A stretch of 64,000 bases of DNA from Watersipora subatra (Eukaryota; Bryozoa; Gymnolaemata; Cheilostomatida; Watersiporidae): positions 124,001-188,000 of the forward strand of contig NC_088710.1 in NCBI RefSeq assembly GCF_963576615.1. The letters are read 5' to 3'. This document shows positions 22,970-35,344 of this stretch, one piece after another (the stretch's first letter is position 1; the number at the start of each line of letters is the position of its first letter). The position numbers and the translations under genes are program-made. Below the pieces are notes generated by a model that searched no databases, had not been told where the DNA came from, and worked only from the letters and a program-made list of their open reading frames with translations.

Positions 22970-24400
22970 GACTACTATGCTTGGGTTAATGACCGCTATA
23001 GCCAGTAGCCATTATGTGTAGATCTTTAGATTGCACCTACCTTGTTTTCTGACTATTTTACTCTAAGCGCTTGTTTGTTGTTACAACACTGGCTGTGCTA
23101 GCAGTACCATACTATATCACCATAACAGTGATCTAATTTTGTCATGCAGTCAGACAGAACAGCCTGTACATGCCATGGGCTCACAGCGTCGTTAACAATA
23201 TGATATTTTTAAATATTTCAGGTAAAAAACTATTCTAAGAAAGATTTTTAAGCACTAGCAGAAAACACGCACAAATATTTTCAATAGTAACAAGTGTGAA
23301 TTTAGGGTGATAGTTTCCATTGCAAAATTTAAGCTTTGAAATTGTAGAAATTTATTATCAGATTCAGCAATGGTAAATGTGCTACGTTAAACAAAGTTGA
23401 AGTGATAATGAGGCAAACTTATTATTATTCTGTCATCATATGTATCTCTTTATTTCTGCTCTGGTTAAAAATACTTGTTTGTTGGCTTCAAGAGTTCCTT
23501 GTTAGAAGCCAGATTTTTATTGTTGGAATTTAAGCAAATTTTCCAGAATTGAAAAAATGACAATTATACCACAAAATTATTTACACAAAACTAAGTAAAG
23601 AGAATTATAAATATTCTTGTCAATTTTGTAGCAATTTATGAAAATACAAACCATTCAACCGGCTGAGAAATGAGAAAAACAGGACTTTTTGCATCTGGCA
23701 TTTGAAGTGAAGAAAGCTACTGACTTCATTTGGTTGACACAGATTTTATATTCTCAAACTCTAGAGCCACTAGCTGACAGGGATTTGACAGTAGGTTTGG
23801 TAGGTGAGCTAAGCAATTGTAGGCTGAGTGGTTATGAATATGGCTCATTACTTAAGTTGTATTTCGTTTCCCATTGCAGCTAATAGAATTCTATCTGAGT
23901 GTGTCTCAATGATTGATTGCTAAACAACAGAGCGGCAATCGCAAAAAATAATGGTAGTAGTTATATTGTCAGGCAATTGATGACTAGGGCTAGACGATTG
24001 CAATAGGCAGAGAGTATGTAGCATTAGCAGGAATAATAATTTTATAAGATTAGTGATTTATCAACCATGATGGATCGAAACTTAGAAAATAGATTTCCTT
24101 CCAAACTATTTTTTTACACATACTTGATGACTTGTCAAGTTAGTTATACATGCTGTGCATGACTATTACGTAAATTTGGAGTGAAGTGACCCGCTGCTAT
24201 CTTACCTGGATGGTAAATAGATAGCGCATCACCTGATTAATTAAATGAAAGCCAAATATTTTAATATGATGAACTCGTCTTATCTGAAAATTGTAAAAAA
24301 GAACAAATTGTATGGCAAATTACAAGTTTCCTCAGAAGGCATTTCCTTTTGAGAAAACTCGCTGGTAAGGCCTGAACTCAGTCACACCCAAAAGGTAAAC
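22970..24400. other. Unassigned DNA
   Basis: No domain, RNA or repeat is recognised in either strand. Confidence 0.4.
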
Positions 24401-24699
24401 CATAAAGTGCTATAGCTGCAGCTGCTGTAATAACCTATCAGCAACCTTGACCTCTCTAGAATTATTAAAAATCGTCAGTTCGAAGCAAAAGATAAGCAAT
24501 CTATATACGGTATATAAATCGCTATGGTATATGAACTTCGGTATGCACTTGGGCATGTCCGTCGACATGTCCGTCGGCACGCCTGTCACTAGCAAATGCT
24601 CGCACTCTGCTAGATATGAACTCACGAAGATTGCAACCGCAAAATTTGAACCGCAAGACTCGAACTGTGCACTTACCCACCGAGCAACGCTGTTCTCAC

Positions 24700-25145
24700 A
24701 ATTCTATTGTTTTTCTCACACAGCATATACCCTTTTTCCAATTTCACACCCAAAATGACGTATTAATTGAAACACTACAAACTCTATTAGCTCTATGAAA
24801 CACGATGCTTTTTCGTATTTTTGTGAACTTCTATTTTTGGTTTTCTGCAGGGTTCAATTGCTAAATTGGTAAAGGCCCTTACTTTTCACGAGGACAATTT
24901 TATTATCTCTAGTAGGAATAGCCTCTATAATCTCTCTTCGTTCCGTCAGACAAAGAAAGTGCGATATCTCATTTTTACATTTGTATCAGTATCGAGAGGT
25001 ACCAGTATCATCGTACTAACAGTTTTGATGAATAGCGTTTGCTGGAACAGTAACGCTATATACACACACCACAGACACACACCTACACGCACGCACGCAC
25101 ACACGCACACACTTCTATGCAAGAATTGTTATTATTAATTCAACA
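24700..25145 (+). repeat. Dispersed repeat related to family B, with CA microsatellite
   Basis: AGTATCGAGAGGTACCAGTATC and the following TTTTGATGAATAGCG...CAGTAACG block align with 48805-48900 and 52965-53035. An ACACAC/ACGCACGC run occupies 25072-25115. It is noncoding. Confidence 0.6.
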
Positions 25146-25282
25146 TATTCAGGATTTTTAGCGTAGAATAGTGATACTATAATAGCAGGTATAGGATAGT
25201 GTTGCGTAAATACATAGTATCTAGCACAAATGCTGATATGAATGAGAGTGTTTCCTGCTTGTTTTCAGGCGATTAAAGAAAT

Positions 25283-25635
25283 ATCGGCAAGGAACATCCG
25301 CAAGGGATATCAGCAAGGGACATCAGCAAGGGACATAAGCAAGGGACATCAGCAAGGGATATCAGCAAGGAACATCAGCAAGGAACATCAGCAAGGAACA
25401 TCAGCAAGGGACATCAGCAAGGGACATCAGCAAGGAACATCAGCGAGGGACATCAGCGAGGAACATCAGCGAGGGACATCAACGAGGAACATCAGCAAGA
25501 AACATCAGCAAGAGACATCAGCAAGGGACATCAGCAAGGAACATCAGCAAGGGACATCAGCGAGGGACATCAGCGAGGAACATCAGCAAGGGACATCAAC
25601 GAGGAACATCAGCAAGGGACATCAGCAAGGAACAC
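25283..25635. repeat. 13-bp minisatellite
   Basis: About 27 copies of CATCAGCAAGGGA, with AGCGAGG and AACGAGG variants repeated in the same order, which suggests segmental duplication inside the array. Confidence 0.95.
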
Positions 25636-25649
25636 CAGTGCTACTTCTG

Positions 25650-27055
25650 ATTAGCTTCTTAACAACTTTGTTCATGCCAGTTATTAATGTATGGAAGCTG
25701 ATGGGGCAAAATTTACATCCCTTCCTTTGGTCCGGCTGTTCCTACTATCTCTTTATGTAAGTCATATTGTAAGGGCAATTCTGATTTATGGTGTTTAGCA
25801 TGACAACTCAAGCTCGTATAGGGTAAACAAACTACGATTCTGAATGAGTAAGTTGAGTACATGGTTTGTTTACATGTATATACATCTCGTGCAAGCCAGT
25901 CAGCTCTTGCCGCTAACAAAGAAAGATTGCGTAAACCCTTAAAACAGCGAAGAGGTTGGGGTTTGGGGTTTGGGGTTTGGGAGGTTGTAGAAACAAATAT
26001 TTAGGCAAAACAATGTTTTTAAAGTAAAAATATTTTTTGTGATTTTCATGCTTTGTTTTACGGACTAAGTAATTTTAATATTACTGTGAAAGTTAAAAAA
26101 TGCTTCATCTTTATACCCCTCATAGATGCCAGTTCCTAAGGCTATAACACAGACAATAAGACAAAAAAGACAATAACTAATTGCTGGTAATGCGCTTACG
26201 TTGCCTATAATTGGTCACAGCCTTTCAGCATACCAAAGCTGACTGCTTGCTCTGTTGAGCCAAGATGATTCAGAGTTATCAGTCCCTAGTTTTGTTAGTT
26301 TGTGCCTCTACACATACATGAGAATAGGATGGATATCAATGTACCTTATTTTAATCTTCCATATAGTTATACAACTCACAAGGATATCTGATATTGGAGC
26401 AGTTTATCTTGCTAAACAGCATGGTTACCGTATTTTCTAGCAGGCATCATGGCTTGGGTCCTTCAAACACCATTACGGGCAACTATCATGACGCTCCAAA
26501 CTGCTTGTTGGCCTCCACTATACGTATGACCAAGCACTTTTACAAGGGCCAATTCATGCTTCAAACCAACACTACCATTTTCCAAGGTTAACCATTAAAA
26601 TTAGAGAATTTTTTGTTTTAGTCAGACCTTGTGTGATTGATTACTACATTTTTTAATTCTACCCGATGAAATATTTAGCAATTCTGTTTAATTAGATTGG
26701 GGTAAATCTGAAGGCAACTCCGGAGAAATGATGAATTGAGATTATCAACTGTTGCTGTTAAATTGTCATCATCGATGTCATTTATTGAAAGTAAATCACA
26801 TGTTCTTCCTTCCCTTTGCAAGATAGGTATCAAACTTTTGCTAGGTTCCATTGCAGATTTTGAGTTTGAATTTTGATTGAGGCTTCTTCAAATAGACCCT
26901 ATGCTTATTATGTGTCTTTAAACTCGTGCTTATAACACCGTATCTTATTACACCATATTTATCTCTAATTTGTCAGGCAATTGTATTTAGATTATTTTAT
27001 GGCATACCCACCTAGTTTAGAGCGGTTTGACTTATATATCAACCTATGACAGCAT
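25650..27055. other. Unassigned DNA with a G-quadruplex motif
   Basis: Four G runs at 25958-25981 separated by TTT could form a quadruplex. No gene is recognised. Confidence 0.5.
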
Positions 27056-27059
27056 TTTC

Positions 27060-27183
27060 ATCTGAATAAACAATATAATATTACCCTCTGGTTCTTATCT
27101 GAATAAGCCACATAATACTATGCTCTGTTTATTATCTTAATAAGCCACATAATGCTATGCTCTGGTTCTTATCTGAATAAGCC
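27060..27183. repeat. ~49-bp imperfect tandem repeat
   Basis: Three diverged copies around AATAAGCCACATAATACTATG and TTCTTATCTGAATAAGCC. Confidence 0.75.
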
Positions 27184-27189
27184 AATGAA

Positions 27190-27785
27190 ATTGGTGCCTA
27201 ATGTGAGTCAGTCTTTGGTACATAAGTAGATAGGTCTGAAGACTTTTGAAGAACACCCTTGATTGCGCTAGCAATGCTTATTAAAACTGTGACTGGTTAT
27301 GGCTAGCACACTCATCTCACTAAATAATCACAGTGTGTCATTGTCACTGACATATTATAACCTGGTTATTACTGTCACCAACCACCTGTTCACTATTGTC
27401 ACTGTCACTGGAAATATCAGAATGATGATTACTCATGGTCACCAATCATCTGAACACTCTTGTCAATACTTGCGTAATTAAACAAAACAGGAGATGAATT
27501 GCAAATCAGCGGTGAATTCCTAGCGAGTATGTGGAAATGGGAGTGGTTTACATGTGCACAAATATCAAAGACGAGTCTGAATTTACTCTTTTGTCAAGTA
27601 TAAATAGTTAGTTGCCAGACGTACCATCATAGTTAATTTTTTCTGCTGCTCTATAAGGTAGGTTTTACAAATACATATAATATAATAGATATAAATACTG
27701 AGTTGTCACTCGATAATTTGAGTCAACATATTTTCCATCTGTTGCAATTACAATTACTAACTGTTGCAATTCTGCTCAAATTATA
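27190..27785. other. Unassigned DNA
   Basis: No recognised feature. Confidence 0.4.
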
Positions 27786-27789
27786 TTAC

Positions 27790-28046
27790 AATAGTTTGAT
27801 ATATATTACAATACTTTGATATATATATTACATTACTTTGATATATATATTACAATACTTTGATATCTATATTACAATACTTTGAAATATATATATATTA
27901 CAATACTTTGATATATATATTACAATACTTTGATATATATATTACAATACTTTGATATATATATTACAATACTTTGATATATATATTACAATGCTTTGAT
28001 ATATATATTACAATACTTTGACATATATATTAGAGTACTTTGATAT
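27790..28046. repeat. 22-bp AT-rich minisatellite
   Basis: About 11 copies of TTTGATATATATATTACAAT plus AC. Confidence 0.95.
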
Positions 28047-28049
28047 ACT

Positions 28050-28671
28050 AGCGAATAATCCTTTAGCGTTGTTTGCTATCCTAGCTATTTGAGCCCTATA
28101 TATAGCCCTAAAGTCAGCAGTAAATAGCTTGTACCACTCTTGTGATTAACCTAACATCCTGGCAGCAGTCAGAATCCTGGTGACAGATTTCAGAGCAGCA
28201 TTGCACCTGGTTAAGAGATCTACTGTGGCTGATGCAAACACTGCTATGTCTGATCTGGTACACTACTGTAAGTGGTTGACTGAGCATGCGTCACTGGTTG
28301 ACTCACAGTGGTTTTGCAAATGATTATTCCGTTGACATATGACTGAATCAGAAGAGTGAGAAGACCACATATGTGTGATTTACAACCCTGCCTATAATAG
28401 CTTTTGTAACTAGATAAACCCTTTGCTTGACACCTCACAGCATCATTATACAAGTAAAATGAGCAGAATATCGCTTGGAATCAAAGATATGCTAATTGCA
28501 AATTTCACAAGGAGATGGGAAATACCAGTCATTCTCGACTGCATCTGAAATGATAATTCAACAGAAACTGTCATATTTGTTTGACCGCCTATGTGTAGTA
28601 GGAAATAGCGCATGCTAACAGAAAGTCATTTGCTTGTTACAGTTTCAAGGTGGTCTTATTTGATTGTGAAG
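28050..28671. other. Upstream region of the secreted SxE-rich gene
   Basis: No coding sequence is recognised. GCTTGTTACAG at 28632-28642 could be a splice acceptor ahead of the start codon, implying an upstream noncoding exon. Confidence 0.4.
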
Positions 28672-29072
28672 ATGAAATCAGCTTTATCCTTCATGATCCT
28701 TAGCTTTGCCTTTGTGGCAGGCTATCCAACCAACCAGCGACCACAACCGCCCAATAGAGATGTGCATTCACCAGACCCCATACCTACCCAACCAATAGTA
28801 TACATGAACCCTGTAAACATGCCATACAGCTCATCAACATACAGTCCTATGACAACTCAGCCTATTCCTTATGTGAACCCAATTGATATTCCTGCCAGCC
28901 AACCTTCAAACAGGAGAGGAGGTCCGGCAGGCAATCGGAGACAAATAGCTGTGCCATTTAGTATAACAGCTCCTGCGCGCAATCGGCACAATTTCCGCAT
29001 AGGACCTGTCAATATGGTATTTGGGCAACATTTTTCTGCAACAAACCTGCCACTGACTAGAGCTAGGCCCAA
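28672..29072 (+). CDS. Novel secreted proline-rich/acidic-serine protein, exon 1
   Basis: The frame opens with MKSALSFMILSFAFVAGYP, a clear signal peptide, so I chose the ATG at 28672 and not the upstream one at 28612, which would bury it. The mature part is proline-rich and holds two related segments, QPIVYMNPVNMP and QPIPYVNPIDIP. A basic stretch (NRRGGPAGNRRQIAVPFSI) and RIGPVNMVFGQHF follow. The exon ends AA|GTAGGT (phase 2) and joins exon 2 at 30262 as AA|G, giving Lys-Trp-Tyr. I do not recognise a family. The product is probably extracellular. Confidence 0.7.
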
Positions 29073-30261
29073 GTAGGTGTCTTCTACTCCCTATGCTGTG
29101 CTTATAAGCTAATGATAGAATGTTTATTGGCCGTAAACAGAAACTTAAAGGATTTCAAATGAAACTGCTGTAAATTTGTTGTAATTGTTAAATTCAAATG
29201 TATACTTTGTTGCCAATATTGTTGGTTCAGGTCCTAGGTCTAATGCTGCATTGATTAAAAAACGTTTTTATTACTTTTTAATAATGATTTCAAATCAAAT
29301 TCTTCCGGCTACAAAAATACTATAATCATTTATTTTTTAGTTTCGTTTTGTAACTCCATTCAATGCACTAAAAGTAGGCTTTATTATTTTAGTCTGCAAA
29401 GCCAGCACCCTTCAGCTTCAAATAGACCTTCAAATAGACCATGGTATGTATCAACAGACTAAGTATAAACCCATGTAGTATGTATCAACAGACTAAGTAT
29501 TACCTTCACATAGACTATAGTATGTATCAACAGGCTAAGTATAAACTCATGTAGTATGTATCACCAGGCTATGTATAAACTCATGTAGTATGTATCAACA
29601 GGCTAAGTATAAACTCATGTAGTATGTATCAACAGGCTAAGTATAAACTTATGTAGTATGTATCAACAGGCTAAGTATAAACTCATGTAGTATGTATCAA
29701 CAGGCTAAGTATAAACTCATGTAGTATGTATCAACAGGCTATGTATAAACTCATGTAGTATGTATCAACAGGCTAAGTATAAACTCATGTAGTATGTATC
29801 AACAGGCTAAGTATAAACTCATGTAGTATGTATCAACAGGCTAAGTATAAACTCATGTAGTATGCTATGCTATCATATTTTGCCTGCTGATATGTGTTAA
29901 ATATGTACAATACTAAAAGGTTTTAAGGCAGCGTGATTTAGATGAACTCTCTTACCTGATATAATAGTAATATTAAAATAGTACTAATATATATAATACT
30001 AACAGTACTTATGATGCACAAATATTAATCATAATAGTGATAGATTTCCTTCTGCGTGTACATGCAAAGGAGGACAGCCAAACAGAGGTCTTCATTAAAC
30101 TTGAGAAACATAAGATAGAAATTCTTTAGCTGACCTAATTTTTATGTATGTAGTTTTCCAACCTCCGCCCATGCATTGCTAATGTAATGATTGCCAACTA
30201 TTTATCAGCTGAATGAGAATATTCGACCAATCAATCTGTAATATATTTATGATAAATGCAG
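29073..30261 (+). other. Intron 1 of the secreted SxE-rich gene
   Basis: GTAGGT donor, ATAAATGCAG acceptor. It holds a 34-bp tandem array at 29445-29862 and otherwise AT-rich sequence. Confidence 0.65.
29445..29862. repeat. 34-bp intronic minisatellite
   Basis: About 12 copies of a unit containing GTATGTATCAACAGGCTAAG and TATAAACTCATGTA. Confidence 0.95.
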
Positions 30262-30721
30262 GTGGTATGGCAGAACTAGCCTAGGAAGACCTGTGATTGG
30301 TGTGACAGACGACGGCCGACCTATTACAGAACCACGAAAGCTCCCTGGCAATCGACACTCTATTTTTTCTGCAGCTGGCAGCAGAGCAAGAGGAAACACA
30401 AAAGGTCATGCTATGGAAAGCTTTTCATCAGGAGACAGCATTTCCTTCGAAGATGCTAGAAGAAATGGAAATATTGGACACTCAGATTTTTCTTCATTTA
30501 GCCGATCGTCAGAAAGTTGGGAAAGCATGTCGGATGAGCTCCATCATAACCGGAGACGAGTGCGATTCTTTACCGATCGTTTTGGCCGACAAATGATAGA
30601 ACTACTACCTTCATCAGAGAGTGACTCATCCGGCGATAGTATTTCTTATGAAGATACTTTATTTGAACCTAATGGCTCGTACAGCGCCTCATCGGGTAGT
30701 GAGTCGTCTAGCGCAGAGAGA
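30262..30721 (+). CDS. Novel secreted protein, exon 2 (acidic serine-rich)
   Basis: It continues exon 1 in frame (KWYGRTSLGRPVIGVTDDGR). The 153 codons hold two copies of a serine-acidic module, SSGDSISFEDARRNG and SSGDSISYEDTLFEPNG, separated by an arginine-rich region (HHNRRRVRFFTDRFGRQMIE) and followed by SASSGSESSSAER. Ser-X-Glu/Asp sites are typical targets of the secretory kinase Fam20C in phosphoproteins of mineralised or extracellular matrices, but that role is only inferred. RRRVR could be a proprotein-convertase site. The exon ends AGA|GTGAGT (phase 0). Reading on without splicing gives 28 more codons, so an unspliced end at 30805 is possible. Confidence 0.7.
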
Positions 30722-30899
30722 GTGAGTATTCCAAGAGACAATCAACCAAAATGTTTTACAATATTTATTGCTGGTACTACTACGCTAGCACATCGGAATT
30801 GTTGAACAGCGACCAATAATTGCTCAAGTATTTTAAATAATTTCATAAAAATCTGGCCTGTGCCTTAATCTACATTCTCATAACGTATCTATTTTGCAG

Positions 30900-30942
30900 G
30901 ATTTCGCAGGATAGCCGATTCAATAGAAGCAACGCTACCTAA
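30900..30942 (+). CDS. Novel secreted protein, candidate exon 3
   Basis: Two nested acceptors fit. TTTTGCAG before 30900 gives DFAG and a stop at 30912-30914. TTTCGCAG before 30910 gives DSRFNRSNAT and a stop at 30940-30942. Either would complete a protein of about 290-300 residues. The choice cannot be made from sequence alone. Confidence 0.4.
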
Positions 30943-30944
30943 GG

Positions 30945-32315
30945 TAAACATGTTTTAATGTTCATCAATTTGGCATAAGAGATAATGAGAGATATTCTCC
31001 AAGTTCTTTCTGTTAAAAGTTAGTTAAAAGCAGCTAAATCAAATCAATGGATTAATGTGACTATTCTGTTGCTTTCTTAACCAGTAATATAATACTTTAT
31101 ATTATGGTTATAATGTCATGCTAATCAACCAAATCATCATTTTAATATGGAAAGAGGCATCTTGTCTACCAAAAGTAAGGTCATAATAAGATGTCATGTA
31201 ATTTTGTAGGGAAATGCTGGTTACAAAGTTTATATGGCTGCCTACATTACTCGGAGACATTTCAATTGAAAATTAAATTATTTTACATATCTGCCACCAG
31301 GGCACAAGTTTTTTATTTCGACTTCATATTGCAACTTATTTTTAAACCATTGTTGTTAAATTTGTTGAAATATATGATTTTTCACAATTAAGCAATTAGT
31401 ATTTTTGGGATGGTTGGGTTAACCTCTAACTTATCAATGTGATAATAAAACCTACGATAATTGCAAAGCTAATACATGTTTCCTTAAGGGTTTTTTTTTG
31501 CTCTTGCACGCTCTCTAAACAGATGAAACCAAATAGCATTATTTATTTCGCTTAAACCTGCGCATTTCGCCAGACAAACAGCCATTAAATTGACAAAAAA
31601 GTGTTAATTGGAACACGATGCACTCATCAGAAAGAGAAGATAACTTCATTTACTTTTAATTACTATGATTGGGGTGAGAATGGTGGTAAAACTTGCCCTG
31701 CTTATACCATGGCTAGGATGTAGCCAAGTTAACTGAAATAGTCACAGAAGCTCACTAAAGAATTCAAAGAAAAAAGAATTAACGCTCCTGAAAAGCTCCT
31801 GCGAGAGCCGGAGAAAGCAGTTTCTTAGCGCAATGCATTACTCATAGCTGCCAATGATGTTGGTGGAAATGGATATTATTCGAATGACCACTCACATTAG
31901 GGAGGACTACTTAAACTAGGAAGTCTGATGACTAGATGTCTAGTAGGCTAAAATTAGCTAGTTATTTCTGGAGTTTGTGGTTATACAGAGACGATATGCA
32001 GATGAGAGAACAACCTGTTGATATCAAGGACAATAAGCATTGCAGACTACACCTACAAGTTCACAACAAGAAAAAAACCATATGAATGTAAGGGTGTTTA
32101 AATATGCAATGCAAGCTGTTACACTTTGTTAAACCGGTATGATGTGAGGCAAACATACATCACAATGCCACAGGACTTGGTGAAGCCATCAAAATCGCCA
32201 GTAAACTAGCTGAACCTTTACTCCACCAGCTCTCACCATGACAAGGGAAACAAGCTAGGGTTTTAATGTGACAAATAACAATTGCTATTATTACCATAGA
32301 CAGTAAGTAACACAA
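30945..32315. other. Unassigned intergenic DNA
   Basis: This lies between two convergent genes. It may include the 3' UTR of the secreted gene. No domain or repeat is recognised. Confidence 0.4.
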
Positions 32316-32318
32316 TTA

Positions 32319-32516
32319 CAGAATGTTATATATCCCATTCAGCCTTAAATATACAACTCTATTGTTCATAGTCAGGGTTCTTCTTTAAATGTTATATATC
32401 CCATTCAGCCTTAAATATACAACTCTATTGTTCATAGTCAGGGTTCTTCTTTAAATGTTATATATCCCATTCAGCCTTAAATATACAACTCTATTGTTCA
32501 TAGTCAGGGTTCTTCT
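32319..32516. repeat. 66-bp tandem triplication of the PSMD2 stop-codon region
   Basis: Three copies with exact 66-base spacing (CTATTGTTCATAGTCAGGG at 32359, 32425 and 32491). The 32491 copy is the real C-terminus ([12 protein letters not shown] on minus). The other two repeat the last codons plus 3' UTR downstream of the stop. Confidence 0.95.
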
Positions 32517-32672
32517 TTAGAATGACAAAGCCCTCAAGAATGGGTTTGAGCGAGATATATTCCTCCGTTGCTAGCTCTTCTCTCTCACCATGGGCCAACA
32601 GTACAGGAGTTCTGTGAGTTTGAAATTCTGTTATGGTTTTCGGCTTGCCCGCCTGCCCAACCACATCAACAG
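32491..32672 (-). CDS. PSMD2: PSMD2-like terminal exon
   Basis: It encodes [38 protein letters not shown] and [21 protein letters not shown], matching the RPN1 C-terminus closely. The acceptor is TTCTTCTCCATAAG at 32673. In the family frame the exon starts with two bases of a split codon, but the preceding exon ends in phase 0, so the normal splice would be out of frame by one base. The stop lies at 32491-32493 and its surroundings are triplicated downstream. Confidence 0.85.
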
Positions 32673-33098
32673 CTTATGGAGAAGAAATCGAACAAAATAC
32701 AATAAACAGAGTGCTGAGCTGGTTACAACCTGGCTACAAAGAAACCGTCATTTACATTTTTTTGCTCATCTGTGGTAGTATAAGTCTGAAGGAGACACGA
32801 ATATGGAACTAGAGGTGAAGGACACACCTATGACTATGACGTAACAGACTATGAAATGCATTAAACAGAGATGCTAATTAAAGTCACACGACCTACCTAA
32901 TATTATTAGATGCTCAAACTGACCGTAAAACTGACAGTATAGGATTGAAGATTTCAATGAGATTTCTATCTTAAACAGATTTCACCACATTAGTTCTTAG
33001 CCTAAACCTCAACACAAATTATTTTAGCTAGTGATAAACCAAAACATTTTTTGCAGTATTGTTAAGACAGCAGACATAAAAATCGAGTCAGTATACAC

Positions 33099-33217
33099 CT
33101 GTCCTACCCTGACAGTCACTGGAAGTGGTCGCAACTCCTCATCAAATGTTGTGAGCATCCTTGGCTGAATGGCGGAGACGAGGTGGAAGAGAATGTAATG
33201 TGATTTACCAAGGATTA
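33099..33217 (-). CDS. PSMD2: PSMD2-like exon
   Basis: It encodes [18 protein letters not shown] and [21 protein letters not shown], a highly conserved RPN1 segment. The acceptor TTTGCTTTCAG precedes it and the donor CAG|GTGTAT follows. Phase 1 on entry joins AAT-C|TA from the upstream exon. Confidence 0.9.
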
Positions 33218-33514
33218 CTGAAAGCAAAGATGAGAAGAGTTACAAGCTAGCCATCTAATAAATGTAAAGCCATTTACAAAGACAATACTTACACATCCCG
33301 ATATCAACAAAATTTTAAAAACTCACTACCAACATTGTAAACAATAAGTATTTCATGCCACCGTGTGCTTTCAAATCATATTTCATCATATTGAGGCAAA
33401 CAGAAGTGCAACAAAAACAATAACAAAAATAATCATCAGATATCATAAGTGAGCCTATTAATAGAAATCACCAACTTGAGAATTCATATTTTCTGCTGAA
33501 CAATCATTTCATTT

Positions 33515-35344
33515 ACAAATATAACTATAAACCATAATTGTTTATTATAATCATATACCATAACTATATATTATATTAAATATAACTATAAACTATAATT
33601 GTTTATTATAACCATATACCATAACTATATATTATATTAAATATAACTATAAACCATAATTGTTTATTATAACCATATACCATAACTATATATTATATTA
33701 AATATAACTATAAACCATAATTCTTTATTGTAACCATATACCATAACTGTATATTATATTAAATATAACTATAAACCGTAATTGTTTATTATAACCATAT
33801 ACCATAACTATATATTATATTAAATATAACTATAAACCATAATTGTTTATTATAACCATATACCATAACTATATATTATATTAAAAATAACTATAAACCA
33901 TAATTGTTTATTATAACCATATACCATAACTATATATTATATTAAATATAACTATAAACCATAATTGTTTATTATAACCATATACCATAACCATATATTA
34001 TATTAAAAATAACTATAAACCATAATTGTTTATTATAACCATATACCATAACTGTATATTATATTAAAAATAACTATAAACCATAATTGTTTATTATAAC
34101 CATATACCATAACTGTATATTATATTAAATATATATATAAACCATAATTGTTTATTATAACCATATACCATAACTATATATTATATTAAATATAACTATA
34201 AACCATAATTGTTTATTATAACCATATACCATAACTGTATATTATATTAAATATATATATAAACCATAATTGTTTATTATAACCATATACCATAACTATA
34301 TATTATATTAAATATAACTATAAACCATAATTGTTTATTATAACCATATACCATAACTGTATATTATATTAAATATAACTATAAACCATAATTGTTTATT
34401 ATAACCATATACCATAACTATATATTATATTAAATATAACTATAAACCATAGTTGTTTATTATAACCACATACCATAACTATATATTATATTAAATATAA
34501 CTATAAACCATAGTTGTTTATTATAACCATATACCATAACTATATATTATATTAAATATAACTATAAACCATAATTGTTTATTATAACCATATACCATAA
34601 CTGTATATTATATTAAATATAACTATAAACCATAATTGTTTATTATAACCATATACCATAACTATATATTATATTAAATATAACTATAAACCATAATTGT
34701 TTATTATAATCATATACCATAACTATATATTATATTAAATATAACTATAAACCATAGTTGTTTATTATAACCATATACCATAACTATATATTATATTAAA
34801 TATAACTATAAACCGTAATTGTTTATTATAACCATATACCATAACTATATATTATATTAAATATAACTATAAACCATAGTTGTTTATTATAACCATATAC
34901 CATAACTATATATTATATTAAATATAACTATAAACCATAGTTGTTTATTATAACCACATACCATAACTATATATTATATTAAATATAACTATAAACCATA
35001 GTTGTTTATTATAACCATATACCATAACTATATATTATATTAAATATAACTATAAACCATAATTGTTTATTATAACCATATACCATAACTGTATATTATA
35101 TTAAATATAACTATAAACCATAATTGTTTATTATAATCATATACCATAACTATATATTATATTAAATATAACTATAAACCATAGTTGTTTATTATAACCA
35201 TATACCATAACTATATATTATATTAAATATAACTATAAACCGTAATTGTTTATTATAACCATATACCATAACTATATATTATATTAAATATAACTATAAA
35301 CCATAGTTGTTTATTATAACCATATACCATAACTATATATTATA
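33515..35344. repeat. 61-bp satellite array, about 30 copies
   Basis: Units contain TTGTTTATTATAACCATATA and CCATAACTATATATTATATT with a strict 61-base period. Rare variants (CCACATACC, CATAGTTG) recur about 488 bases apart (eight units) at 34470 and 34958, showing higher-order duplication. The array ends at the base before the CTAG terminus of H2. Confidence 0.97.

Noticed and set aside
22561..23021. Three overlapping frames of 132-148 codons
   Set aside because: All are translations of the 18-bp array, on both strands at once.
24530..24700. Possible tRNA-like sequence on the minus strand
   Set aside because: There is a B-box-like AGTTCGAGTCT, but the arms do not pair and no acceptor stem is found.
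25242..25760. 172-codon frame with KGHQQGTSARDIS repeats
   Set aside because: Translation of the 13-bp array with short random ends.
28612..28671. Upstream ATG of the secreted gene as the start codon
   Set aside because: It would place 20 residues before a strong signal peptide. A possible splice acceptor lies between the two ATGs.
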